Virus record (IMG/VR): IMGVR_UViG_3300042389_000637
Span: 1-44,365 of that record
Direction: 5' to 3' (one strand)
Length of the DNA stretch: 44,365 bases
DNA from: a virus
Of the stretch, positions 24,984-32,209 are shown one piece after another (within the stretch, counting starts at the first letter, position 1; the number at the start of each line of letters is the position of its first letter). The notes under the pieces are model-generated. The model had not been told where the DNA came from. It worked only from the letters and a program-made list of their open reading frames with translations, and did not search any database. The position numbers and the translations under genes were made by a program.

Positions 24984-25058
24984 ACCCTTGTAGCTCAGCG
25001 GAAGAGCAACAGACTTCTAATCTGTTGGCCGCAGGTTCGATTCCTGCCAGGGGTACCA
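24984..25058 (+). tRNA. tRNA-Arg (UCU) with encoded CCA
   Basis: Acceptor ACCCTTG / CAGGGGT (one G-T pair), anticodon stem ACAGA / TCTGT with loop CTTCTAA (anticodon 25016-25018), T-stem GCAGG / CCTGC, then A73 and CCA. It reads AGA, the dominant Arg codon in the phage genes here. One base separates it from tRNA-Asn. Confidence 0.92.
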
Positions 25059-25065
25059 TTAAAAG

Positions 25066-25126
25066 TAGACAATCTAAAAATATTTTGATATAATAATATA
25101 TAGATCGCTCAATGGAGGATCTATAT
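25066..25126 (+). promoter_or_regulatory. Promoter and 5' stem-loop of the Hsp20 gene
   Basis: TAGACA (25066-25071), 17 bases, TATAAT (25089-25094), predicted start near 25101. The leader opens with a stem: ATATAGATC (25098-25106) pairs perfectly with GATCTATAT (25118-25126) around an 11-base loop. SD AAAGGGG follows near 25143. Confidence 0.65.
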
Positions 25127-25154
25127 TAATTTATTCGCTTGAAAGGGGAATAAT

Positions 25155-25580
25155 ATGGTAACACAATTTATGGATCTATTTAATGATCCTTTTTTTATTG
25201 GCTTTAATAGGGATCTAGCCCGTCTCAATAATATACACCGTGAAGCAATCAATGAATCTTATCCGCCGTATGATGTCTTACAGCATGATAACGATGAGTA
25301 TGTCGTTACTTTAGCTGTAGCTGGCTTTAGTAAAGAGGACATTTCGGTACAGGTTGATAATGGCACACTTGTAGTTAAGGGTGAAAGAAAAGATATTACG
25401 GAAAGCGTTCCAAAGCAGGTAGTTCACAAAGGAATTGCTGCTAGAAAGTTTACACGTACATTTGCATTAAGTGAATATATGGAAGTTACAAATGCCTCAT
25501 TAGAGAATGGACTACTTAATATATTCTTGGAAAGAATTGTTCCAGAAGAAAAAAAGCCTAGAACAATTAAAATTAAGTAG
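25155..25580 (+). CDS. Small heat-shock protein, Hsp20/IbpA family
   Basis: A 141-residue ATP-independent chaperone. The alpha-crystallin core runs from YPPYDVLQHDNDEYVVTLAV through GFSKEDISVQVDNGTLVVKG to ASLENGLLNIFLERIVPEE, with the C-terminal TIKIK in place of the I-x-I anchor. Hsp20 genes are common in large phages, where they may protect proteins during virion assembly. The leader stem-loop could affect its translation, but a heat-sensing role is only a possibility. Confidence 0.88.
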   Translation: MVTQFMDLFNDPFFIGFNRDLARLNNIHREAINESYPPYDVLQHDNDEYVVTLAVAGFSKEDISVQVDNGTLVVKGERKDITESVPKQVVHKGIAARKFTRTFALSEYMEVTNASLENGLLNIFLERIVPEEKKPRTIKIK

Positions 25581-25582
25581 GG

Positions 25583-25695
25583 TATAATATAAATCTGCAC
25601 CCCTTCATCGGGGGAGTCGCAGGTAGCGGGCCGTTACCCGCAGGATGGACCTGAGCAAGTCCTCAAACTGCTCTCTATTATTAGTTAGGGAAAAT
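25583..25695 (+). ncRNA. GC-rich structured RNA / 5' leader of the monooxygenase gene
   Basis: TATAAT (25583-25588) predicts a start at 25595. The RNA then folds in blocks: CTGC (25595-25598) with GCAG (25619-25622) enclosing CCCC (25600-25603) with GGGG; GCGGG (25626-25630) with CCCGC (25637-25641); GAGCA (25653-25657) with TGCTC (25668-25672). GCAGGT (25619-25624) can instead pair with ACCTG at 25649 or ACCTGC at 25700, just after the start codon. It is far more GC-rich than its surroundings. I do not recognise a known riboswitch class. Confidence 0.5.
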
Positions 25696-26478
25696 ATGGA
25701 CCTGCATTGGATGTCTGTAAGAGATGATAGTGATTTAATTTCACTTAAACGGCTTTCTAATACTGTCAATGATGCAGGATATAAATCCGTTTTGCTTGTA
25801 TATCACTCCTTGCTCCCAGACTATATGATTAAGGTTGCCAATATTATGGACCCTAAGCATTCGTTTAAATATATGTTTGCAATTAGAACCTATGCTGTTA
25901 GCCCTGAACTTTGTGCAATGATGATGCATTCTTTTCACGAAATAGATAAAGACAGAGTTATGCTGAATGTTGCAGCTGGAGATATGAAAGAAGAAGAAGA
26001 TAGCGTAAACAATATGGTTTTTATATCTGATCAAATGCAAACTAAAGAGCAACGAGTTTTGTATACAACAGAGTGGATAGAAAAGTTTTTAAGGCACCCA
26101 ATGTTAGTAAAAAAACCAGATATTGTTATTAGTGGTACATCTGACAAAACAATTGAGAATTCAGAAAAATATGCAGATATTCATTTAGCAATGCTATCAA
26201 CTTATAAAGATGGGTTTAAGGTAAAAACAAAAAGAAAGATGGCATCAACTATAGTTATAATACGTGATACAGATGAAGAGGCTAAGGCGGTAGCCGATCA
26301 AGAAAAAAATGACATGATGCGTAGGTCTATGGTGCATGGAACAGAAGAAACAGTTATACAAAAATTAAAACAACTAAAGCTTTTAGGTCTAACAGACATA
26401 CTTGTGTCTGATAGCATGTGGGACAATCAGCTATATAGGCTGCATGAAATGGTAAAGAAAGTGCAAGGTGTTCTATAG
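25696..26478 (+). CDS. Luciferase-like flavin-dependent monooxygenase (LLM)
   Basis: A 260-residue protein. Strand/helix pattern with VMLNVAAGDMKEEE, PDIVISGTSDKTIENSEKYADIHL and GTEETVIQKLKQL...LTDILVSDS follows the bacterial luciferase/SsuD/F420-dependent barrel. Shorter than most members (about 330), so some loops are missing. I prefer ATG 25696 to the in-frame ATG 25645, which lies inside the structured leader. Cofactor (FMN or F420) and substrate are unknown. Coupled to an FmdB-type zinc ribbon. Confidence 0.7.
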   Translation: MDLHWMSVRDDSDLISLKRLSNTVNDAGYKSVLLVYHSLLPDYMIKVANIMDPKHSFKYMFAIRTYAVSPELCAMMMHSFHEIDKDRVMLNVAAGDMKEEEDSVNNMVFISDQMQTKEQRVLYTTEWIEKFLRHPMLVKKPDIVISGTSDKTIENSEKYADIHLAMLSTYKDGFKVKTKRKMASTIVIIRDTDEEAKAVADQEKNDMMRRSMVHGTEETVIQKLKQLKLLGLTDILVSDSMWDNQLYRLHEMVKKVQGVL

Positions 26479-26666
26479 TGCCAGTATATGAATACAAATG
26501 CAGTCAAGATGATGCACACGCAACACTTGCAGTAACACGCTCAATCTCAGAAGATGATCCAGGATACATCTGTGAAGAATGTGAGGCGGGAATGATTAGA
26601 CACTTCACCCCATTCGGTATACAGTTTAAGGGTAATGGCTTTTATAAAACAGATAATCCTAAATAG
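26478..26666 (+). CDS. FmdB-type zinc-ribbon protein
   Basis: A 62-residue protein starting at GTG that shares a base with the monooxygenase stop. MPVYEYKC, CEECEAG and the end GIQFKGNGFYKTD match the FmdB/CxxC_CxxC_SSSS family. The first Cys pair is degenerate (C-S-Q-D), so zinc binding may be impaired. FmdB proteins are proposed regulators of amide/C1 metabolism; phage copies are of unknown role. Confidence 0.8.
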   Translation: MPVYEYKCSQDDAHATLAVTRSISEDDPGYICEECEAGMIRHFTPFGIQFKGNGFYKTDNPK

Positions 26667-26671
26667 TTCAA

Positions 26672-26712
26672 TGGTATAATTACTAAGTAAGCAAATATAT
26701 TGCATTACTTAG
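26672..26712 (+). promoter_or_regulatory. Extended -10 promoter and RBS-touching stem-loop
   Basis: TGG-TATAAT (hexamer 26675-26680), predicted start near 26687. CTAAGTAA (26683-26690) pairs with TTACTTAG (26705-26712), extended by GCAA/TTGC. The 3' arm runs into the SD AGGAG (26711-26715) of the TTG-started gene, so the hairpin may limit ribosome access. Confidence 0.6.
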
Positions 26713-26723
26713 GAGATACCTAG

Positions 26724-29261
26724 TTGACTAGAAAGATTAAGTACTTTTTAACCAGCCTTTTTGTAATCGGCTGGCTTTTCCTTTTTAGTCCTAATTTTGC
26801 TAATGCTAATGAGCCTCCTGCTCCTGCGGAACAAGTTGTAGTAAGCCCTGCACAACAAGCAGTAAACACAGCAATTGCAACAGCAACAACAGAAGTAGCA
26901 CAGGCAGCGCAAGCCTCAGATACAGCAACAGTAACAATAGCCACAGCGGTCCAAGCAGTAACAGCATCTAATACAGCCGTAGCTGCAGCAAATACTGCGG
27001 TGACTGCAGCAACTACTGCGGTAGCGGAAGTGTCAAATGTATTACCAGCAGTAGAAACTGCAACAACAGTTGTCCAAACAATTACTTCAACAGTAGCGGC
27101 AGTCACACAAGCTGTAGCCGCAATACCAGTAACAGCCACAACCCAAACACCAGAGGTTGTAGCGGCGCAAACAGTAGTAACGCAAGCCGTTGCTACAATA
27201 GATTCTGCAGTAGCCACGGTAATAGCAACAGCAACTCCATTAATGACGGAGACTCCAACCACGGTTGCACAAGTAGCCACAGCAATTGCAACAGAAGTTG
27301 CCCAATCAGAGACAGCCACAGTTTTAGTTCAATCAGCACAGACAGCAATAGATACGGCTACTGCAACAGTTGCTACAGCAACTACAGCGGTGGCAGCAGT
27401 AACACCTGCACGGACAGAGGCTCAAACACAGTTAACTCAAGCAAACGTAGCAATTAATAACGCCCAAGATGCAGTAAATGCACTTGCCGCAACCATTGGC
27501 ACCACAACAAATGTTTTATCTGGTGTAGATGACGCTGGCGTCCGCATGAATCTACCATTTAATTTACAAATGGGTGGGGTTACATACAACAATGTTTATG
27601 TTGGATCTAACGCAACAATAACTTTTGGAGTAAATGAAGGTGCAAATTACTACACTACGCCAAATGCTCCCTCTATTTCTATAGCTGGATACGACTGGAC
27701 TACTTGGAGTAATGGATCTGGAATCACATATTCAACAACCACAAACACCCTTAGCGTTGCTTGGGATCTTAGAGTTTATCCTTTACAAACAGCCGAGACA
27801 CAAATGACTCAGGTTAGATTTAACGCAGATGTAAACCCATCAAATGGAGCATGGCAAGCCGATGTAAGTGTTACTGGCCCTATCCCAAATGGGGCTAGAT
27901 TCAACGTAAGAGAGACAACGGGCGGCGCTGTAACAGATATTAATAATACAAGCACTACTACAGGCTTTACTGGAACAATCAGTCAAGGCCCCGCATTTAC
28001 ACCTACACCTGATCCAAGCAATGCATCAGTTCAGGCAGCAATAGAAACAGCTAATGCACAAATTGCTACATTAAACTCAGCGGTTACAACAATTGTTGCA
28101 GCAAATACAGCAAACACAAATACAGTTATTGCGCCAATTGCAACAGTTTCACAAAATACAATTACATCATTAAATAATGCAAGCACAGATTTAACAAATA
28201 AAGTAACAGCAATTGCAAATGTTTCAGTAGCTGTAGAAAAAGTAACCACTGCACCTACAATAGTAGCAGCAGCACAAACAGTAATTGATGCAGTTCCTGC
28301 ACCCGCACCTACTCCTCCACCTGCGCCAGCCCCAGAACCTGTACAGCCTGAGCCAGTTGCTCCACCAGTTGTTGAGCCGCCAGTAGTTGTTCCTCCCGTT
28401 GTTGAGCCACCCGCAGAAGAGCCCCCTGCAGAAGAGCCACCCGCAGAAGAGCCACCTGCAGAAGAGCCCCCTGCAGAAGAGCCACCTGCAGAAGAGCCAC
28501 CTGCAGAAGAGCCACCTGCAGAAGAGCCACCTGCAGAAGAGCCCCCTGCAGAAGAGCCACCCGCAGAAGAGCCACCTGCAGAAGAGCCACCCGCAGAAGA
28601 GCCACCCGCAGAAGAGCCAGAGGCGGGATCAGAAGAAGCAGTAGAAGAATCTGTTGATGATGCATTGTCTGATGGGAAAATAGACGAATCAGAAGCAGAA
28701 GATATTTTAAATGAATTAGCAAGTGATGGTGAAGTAACTGCAGAAGAAGTTCAGAACCTTGCAGATGCTTTATCTGAAGATGGAAAATTAACTAATGCAG
28801 AAAAGGAATTAGTTGCAGATGCCCTTGTAGAATCCCTTGAAGATGGAGGGTCTTTAACTAAAGAACAAATACAAGAAGCTGGAATTGAATATAAAGATTT
28901 ACCACCTTCAACACCAGTAGATGTGAGAACAGATGAAAACGGAAATGCTGTTGTAATTACTGCAGCGGTTGCAGCACAGGTAGAATTGCTTCAAGATCCA
29001 GGAGCACTGGTAGAAGAATTATTTACAAATCCAGCAGCAGCATTGGCTGCATTTGGAAGCATAGGCGCAGATATGTCTGACGAAGAAAGAGAAGAGGCAA
29101 CAGATATGGTTGTTGCTACAGTAGTTGCAGCAGGTGCTGCAATTAACGCTGCAGCAGTTGCCACAGGGGGAGCCACAGGAAGTGGCACAGGGGGCGGAGG
29201 AAGTTCTGGTGGAGGCTCAGGAGCCAATTCACCAGGTTCACGAGGAGGAAGAAAATGGTAA
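26724..29261 (+). CDS. Large secreted repeat protein (surface or virion adhesin)
   Basis: An 845-residue protein from TTG 26724, with SD AGGAG eight bases upstream. A signal peptide (YFLTSLFVIGWLFLFSPNFA) is followed by a long Ala/Thr/Val-rich helical region, a beta domain resembling a nidogen-type module (VRMNLPFNLQMGGVTYNNVY), a second Ala/Thr helix, 14 PPAEE repeats, four EF-hand-like units (SDGKIDESE, SDGEVTAEE, EDGKLTNAE, EDGGSLTKE), and a Gly-rich basic tail ending SRGGRKW. No LPxTG anchor. It sits directly before the lysis genes. Either a secreted host-surface modifier or a virion fibre; I cannot tell which. Confidence 0.7.
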   Translation: MTRKIKYFLTSLFVIGWLFLFSPNFANANEPPAPAEQVVVSPAQQAVNTAIATATTEVAQAAQASDTATVTIATAVQAVTASNTAVAAANTAVTAATTAVAEVSNVLPAVETATTVVQTITSTVAAVTQAVAAIPVTATTQTPEVVAAQTVVTQAVATIDSAVATVIATATPLMTETPTTVAQVATAIATEVAQSETATVLVQSAQTAIDTATATVATATTAVAAVTPARTEAQTQLTQANVAINNAQDAVNALAATIGTTTNVLSGVDDAGVRMNLPFNLQMGGVTYNNVYVGSNATITFGVNEGANYYTTPNAPSISIAGYDWTTWSNGSGITYSTTTNTLSVAWDLRVYPLQTAETQMTQVRFNADVNPSNGAWQADVSVTGPIPNGARFNVRETTGGAVTDINNTSTTTGFTGTISQGPAFTPTPDPSNASVQAAIETANAQIATLNSAVTTIVAANTANTNTVIAPIATVSQNTITSLNNASTDLTNKVTAIANVSVAVEKVTTAPTIVAAAQTVIDAVPAPAPTPPPAPAPEPVQPEPVAPPVVEPPVVVPPVVEPPAEEPPAEEPPAEEPPAEEPPAEEPPAEEPPAEEPPAEEPPAEEPPAEEPPAEEPPAEEPPAEEPPAEEPEAGSEEAVEESVDDALSDGKIDESEAEDILNELASDGEVTAEEVQNLADALSEDGKLTNAEKELVADALVESLEDGGSLTKEQIQEAGIEYKDLPPSTPVDVRTDENGNAVVITAAVAAQVELLQDPGALVEELFTNPAAALAAFGSIGADMSDEEREEATDMVVATVVAAGAAINAAAVATGGATGSGTGGGGSSGGGSGANSPGSRGGRKW
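28407..28616 (+). repeat. 14 tandem 15-bp units encoding PPAEE
   Basis: Fourteen copies of CCN-CCN-GCAGAAGAG without interruption. GCAGAAGAG is invariant and only Pro third positions vary (A, C, T), so expansion was recent or is kept homogeneous by recombination. It forms a stiff, acidic proline-rich stalk. Confidence 0.95.
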
Positions 29262-29434
29262 GAATAGTAAAAAATATCCTAAAAGATATGGTAGACCAAG
29301 CATGGACCCTTCTTGGTATGTTTATAGCTTGGGTAGTTTTGGATGGAAGTGCAAAGACTATTGTTGGTTATGGAATCATGGCAACAACTGCTCTTTGGAT
29401 AATTACAAGCCCAATAAGAAATAAGGAGGAATAA
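29255..29434 (+). CDS. Holin-like membrane protein (59 aa)
   Basis: ATG 29255 overlaps the end of the large secreted gene. Two hydrophobic segments, LLGMFIAWVVLDG and IVGYGIMATTALWIIT, are joined by a short turn; basic N-terminus and charged C-terminus. With the next small membrane protein and the endolysin downstream this fits a holin or antiholin. Function inferred from topology and position. Confidence 0.6.
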   Translation: MVRIVKNILKDMVDQAWTLLGMFIAWVVLDGSAKTIVGYGIMATTALWIITSPIRNKEE

Positions 29435-29436
29435 AA

Positions 29437-29724
29437 ATGGCAAAAGCATATATAGAAGAACCAACACAGGTGGGATCAGGAGCAATTGCAAGCATTAATA
29501 ATATTATCATGCGTATAATTGCTGTATTTGCAGCATCAGGATTGTCCGTAATTGGAGCAGGTGCAGTGGTAGGAATTGAAACCTACAAGGCAGTAATATT
29601 GGCTGGAACTTTAGGGGTAGCAACTGTAGTTGAAAGACTAGCAAGAGGCTTCCTGGATGATGGAAAGCTAACTGTATCAGAAATTAATGCAGCATTTTCA
29701 GCAGTAGACAAAAAAGCAAAATAA
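29437..29724 (+). CDS. Putative holin with C-terminal calcium-loop-like motif
   Basis: A 95-residue protein with SD AAGGAGG. Two membrane helices (IIAVFAASGLSVIGAGAVVG and AVILAGTLGVATVVE) are followed by FLDDGKLTVSEINAAF, like the Asp-Gly-x-Leu-Thr ... Glu loop of actinophage holins and EF-hand-like repeats. It lies immediately upstream of the endolysin promoter. Likely forms the membrane lesion that releases or activates the endolysin. Confidence 0.7.
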   Translation: MAKAYIEEPTQVGSGAIASINNIIMRIIAVFAASGLSVIGAGAVVGIETYKAVILAGTLGVATVVERLARGFLDDGKLTVSEINAAFSAVDKKAK

Positions 29725-29725
29725 A

Positions 29726-29741
29726 TGCTATACTACTTGTA
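29726..29741 (+). promoter_or_regulatory. Extended -10 promoter for the endolysin
   Basis: TGC-TATACT (hexamer 29729-29734) right after the holin stop; predicted start near 29741, then SD AAAGGAGG and ATG 29760. Confidence 0.6.
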
Positions 29742-29759
29742 GTCTTAAAGGAGGCAAAA

Positions 29760-30305
29760 ATGTCAAATAACACACACCCAAATGCAGCAAAAGTTGTTGC
29801 CGCAGCAAAAAAGTATGCTGACGAAGGATACTCAGAAGGACCAAACAACGATACAGTTTTTGGAAAAAGATACGGAATGAATCACCAACCTTGGTGTGCA
29901 ATGTTCGTTTCAGGATGCTTTGATGACGCAGGACTAGTTCACCTAGTTGCCGCTTCAACAAAGAAAGGTTTTGCATCATGCGATGCTGGAGCACAATGGT
30001 TTGCAAAGAACAAGAGAATTGTTCCAATTGGTCAAGCACAAGCAGGCGATGTAGTATTTTTTAACTTTGACAAGACACCAACAGATACAGAGCATGTTGG
30101 AATTGTTGTAAAGAATGACGGAAAAAATTTACACTGCTACGAAGGAAACACTTCAGGTAATGCAAAGGGATCACAGGCAAACGGAGATGGCGTATTCCTT
30201 AAGAAGAGAGCCTACAGCCTAGTAATGTCAGTTGCTCGTCCAGATTGGGATGCACCAGCACCAAAAGCTGCACCTGAAAAGAAGGCGGCAGTAAAGAAGA
30301 AGTAA
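29760..30305 (+). CDS. Endolysin, CHAP-type peptidase/amidase
   Basis: A 181-residue protein. The CHAP nucleophile is in HQPWCAMFVSGCF (about residue 46); the His is in DTEHVGIVVKN (about 119) with Glu/Asn in HCYEGNTSG. It cuts peptidoglycan peptide bonds. The C-terminal tail is Ala/Lys/Pro-rich (PAPKAAPEKKAAVKKK), a likely charged wall-binding tail rather than a folded domain. No signal peptide, so release depends on a holin. Its stop shares a base with the next ATG. Confidence 0.85.
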   Translation: MSNNTHPNAAKVVAAAKKYADEGYSEGPNNDTVFGKRYGMNHQPWCAMFVSGCFDDAGLVHLVAASTKKGFASCDAGAQWFAKNKRIVPIGQAQAGDVVFFNFDKTPTDTEHVGIVVKNDGKNLHCYEGNTSGNAKGSQANGDGVFLKKRAYSLVMSVARPDWDAPAPKAAPEKKAAVKKK

Positions 30306-30709
30306 TGTACGAATATCATGTTAAGAAAGTAAACAATGTGGTAGACGGGGACACAATAGATGTAGATATCGATCTAGGCTTTGACATATCCTTTAGCTCA
30401 AGAGTTAGGCTTGCTGGAATAGACACACCAGAAAGCAGAACAAAAGATAAAGCTGAAAAGGTTCTCGGGCTTGAAGCTAAAGAATATGTTAAGTCTAAGA
30501 TTAAAGATGCTAAAGATATTGTAATCAAGACAGAAAAAATGGATTCATCAGAAAAATATGGCCGAATACTTGGCTGGTTATATCTAGATGGATCAACAAC
30601 TTCTGTTAATGAGCAAATGATTGCAGAGGGCTATGCCTGGGGATACTTGGGCGAAACAAAAGTAAAAGACTTTGAAGCCCTTGCAAAACTAAGAAATAAA
30701 AAGAAGTAG
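30305..30709 (+). CDS. Thermonuclease (SNase)-like protein
   Basis: A 134-residue OB-fold nuclease. VVDGDTIDVDIDLG, RVRLAGIDTPESR (catalytic Arg and Asp), EKYGRILGWLYLDG (second Arg) and MIAEGYAWGYLG match staphylococcal nuclease. No signal peptide. It may degrade host DNA, or act in an operon with the endolysin. Ends one base before a convergent gene on the minus strand. Confidence 0.85.
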   Translation: MYEYHVKKVNNVVDGDTIDVDIDLGFDISFSSRVRLAGIDTPESRTKDKAEKVLGLEAKEYVKSKIKDAKDIVIKTEKMDSSEKYGRILGWLYLDGSTTSVNEQMIAEGYAWGYLGETKVKDFEALAKLRNKKK

Positions 30710-30710
30710 T

Positions 30711-31430
30711 CTATCTGTTTTTATGTTTTTCTAAAAACTCAAGAGTTGTTTTAACTTCTTGATGGATTCCATTTCTTGCATTAGTGTATCTTTGTGTTTT
30801 GTAAAAATCATCTGCATTTCTAGAAGAAGGCCAGAAGAATGAAATAAAATTATTTCTTTCACCAGATGTAACGGGAGTAACTTCGTGTGGCACTTCTTCA
30901 TCTCCAGTAAAGAATATAAAAGTTCCAGGTTTAGGCTTAATTTTAAAATTTTGTAATGGAAAGTTTAATTCTCCGCCTTCGCAGTCTGAATAAAAGTATA
31001 AAAGTCCAGATCGGTCTAAATCGGCTCCAGGTCTTTCCAACAATTCATCTTTTGATGATACAAACCTATTGTCCATGTGTAAAACATTTTGTCCGCCAGT
31101 AAGCATCTTGCTGTAAAAAGCTGTCTTTAACTCGTAATCTTCTTTATAAAAATCAGATATTACACGAGACATAACTGGGCATAACATTGAAAGCAAATCA
31201 ATTGCAACATTGTGCCAAGGATCGCTATTATATGGAGAAATTGTTTTTGTTAAGCCAATCTGCTCTGCATCCGCACCAGCGTTGGGCCCAGAGAATACGG
31301 AAGGGCCAGCTTTTTGATGACTCATGTCAACATGAGGATTAATAGCATTGTATATAAACATTGCTGTATCTGGAGAAATAAAATCTTCAATAATGTGAAT
31401 TTTTCCGTCTATGCTTTTGATGTTTTTCAT
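30711..31430 (-). CDS. 2OG-Fe(II) oxygenase (prolyl-4-hydroxylase-like), copy 1
   Basis: A 239-residue protein, the only minus-strand gene in the plus-strand block. Iron ligands H-x-D in VLHMDNRFV and the distal His in VPHEVTPV, with SGERNNFISFF carrying the 2-oxoglutarate-binding Arg. The strand GELNFPLQNFKIKPKPGTFIFF is typical. Such enzymes hydroxylate protein side chains or small molecules; target unknown. A related copy is at 37900. It has a leaderless, extended -10 promoter overlapping a divergent one. Confidence 0.82.
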   Translation of the reverse strand: MKNIKSIDGKIHIIEDFISPDTAMFIYNAINPHVDMSHQKAGPSVFSGPNAGADAEQIGLTKTISPYNSDPWHNVAIDLLSMLCPVMSRVISDFYKEDYELKTAFYSKMLTGGQNVLHMDNRFVSSKDELLERPGADLDRSGLLYFYSDCEGGELNFPLQNFKIKPKPGTFIFFTGDEEVPHEVTPVTSGERNNFISFFWPSSRNADDFYKTQRYTNARNGIHQEVKTTLEFLEKHKNR

Positions 31431-31469
31431 ATATATACTATACCATATTTGTGCTATAATTGATACATG
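31428..31469. promoter_or_regulatory. Overlapping divergent leaderless promoters
   Basis: Minus: TGG-TATAGT (hexamer 31442-31437) predicts +1 at 31430, the A of the oxygenase ATG. Plus: TGC-TATAAT (hexamer 31455-31460) predicts +1 at 31467, the A of the next ATG. Only 36 bases separate the start codons, so two RNA polymerases could not bind together. Confidence 0.7.
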
Positions 31470-31613
31470 GAAAAATATTTAATTAAAGTCAATATTGATA
31501 TAGAGGTTGAAGCCTTCAATGAATCTGATGCAAAAGAATATGCCCTTGACGTATTAAATATAGATAACGAAATTAAACATATAGATATTTTAAAGATAAA
31601 AAAAGTCAAATAG
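31467..31613 (+). CDS. Small acidic protein (48 aa), leaderless
   Basis: ATG coincides with the predicted transcription start. The product alternates strand and helix (YLIKVNIDIEVEAFNESDAKE ... HIDILKIKKVK), like a single beta-alpha-beta unit. 'EVEAFNESDAKEYALD' resembles small phage proteins of this length that lack assigned function. Confidence 0.55.
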   Translation: MEKYLIKVNIDIEVEAFNESDAKEYALDVLNIDNEIKHIDILKIKKVK

Positions 31614-31617
31614 TCTA

Positions 31618-31654
31618 TTGACAATATAGGCTCAGATATTATATAATAGGATAT
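31618..31654 (+). promoter_or_regulatory. Promoter upstream of the WhiB operon
   Basis: TTGACA (31618-31623), 18-base spacer, TATAAT (31642-31647), predicted start near 31654, giving a leader of about 28 bases with AGGAAAATAA before GTG 31682. Confidence 0.65.
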
Positions 31655-31681
31655 AGGCGGAACTAACAGACAGGAAAATAA

Positions 31682-31915
31682 GTGCTAGTTTTGACGCCTA
31701 AAGGAGTTGATGTCTTTATTAAAAGATTTAGCTCTAAAGACAGACAGTCCTATTGGGACAACTATAATCTCATTATATGGAAAAGGAACCCTACTGGATT
31801 CTCTAATAAAAATGGATTATTTAAAAATAATTCTTGGGGAATTGCAGAAAACTTTCCTATAAATACAGACGGAACATGGAAGATGTCGGACAAATATGTC
31901 AAATATTTTAAATGA
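31682..31915 (+). CDS. Conserved-looking small protein upstream of WhiB
   Basis: A 77-residue protein from GTG 31682. Basic and aromatic: DRQSYWDNYNLIIWKRN and NNSWGIAENFPIN. No catalytic or metal motif seen. Overlaps the WhiB gene by 20 bases, so the two are translated together and may be functionally linked. Function unknown. Confidence 0.55.
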   Translation: MLVLTPKGVDVFIKRFSSKDRQSYWDNYNLIIWKRNPTGFSNKNGLFKNNSWGIAENFPINTDGTWKMSDKYVKYFK

Positions 31916-32207
31916 TCTAGGTGTAGAAGAGAACGATTTTAAGTGGTTTGATATTGCTGTATGTAGAGGTATGGATACAAATTTATTCTTTGATAAATAT
32001 GAATCAGACCCAGTTATAGCGGCAAGCATTGATGAGGCCTGCTTAAGTTGTCCAGTTTCCAAAGACTGTTTTGAGTCAGGCTCCATGAACAATGATCACG
32101 GAGTATGGGGCGGAATCTATCTAAACTCTGGCGAGATAGATAAGGTAAAAAATATTCACAAGACAAAAGACTTGTGGCAAAAAATTAGAACAAAAAATGG
32201 TATTTAA
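31896..32207 (+). CDS. WhiB-family iron-sulfur transcription regulator
   Basis: A 103-residue protein. Four Cys ligands for a [4Fe-4S] cluster: Cys in DIAVCRGMD, then C-L-S-C and C in CLSCPVSKDC. The hallmark turn GVWGGIYL and a C-terminal basic region follow. WhiB proteins bind the principal sigma factor and redirect transcription in Actinobacteria. Phage copies can repress host whiB genes and block superinfection (known for mycobacteriophage TM4). It is strong evidence for the host phylum. Confidence 0.9.
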   Translation: MSNILNDLGVEENDFKWFDIAVCRGMDTNLFFDKYESDPVIAASIDEACLSCPVSKDCFESGSMNNDHGVWGGIYLNSGEIDKVKNIHKTKDLWQKIRTKNGI

Positions 32208-32209
32208 CG

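Noticed and set aside
25645-25695. Upstream ATG 25645 for the monooxygenase
   Set aside because: It lies inside a highly structured leader; ATG 25696 starts where family-like sequence begins. A regulatory upstream start cannot be fully excluded.
26720-27319. A 199-codon open frame on the minus strand
   Set aside because: It is the mirror of an Ala/Thr/Val-rich coding region: repetitive GCA/ACA codons leave the complementary frame open. The product is low-complexity and has no RBS or promoter.
28309-28722. Repeat array as a possible CRISPR, plus open frames on both strands over it
   Set aside because: The 15-bp units are head-to-tail with no spacers and keep the PPAEE frame of a larger gene; frames in other phases are artefacts of the repeat.
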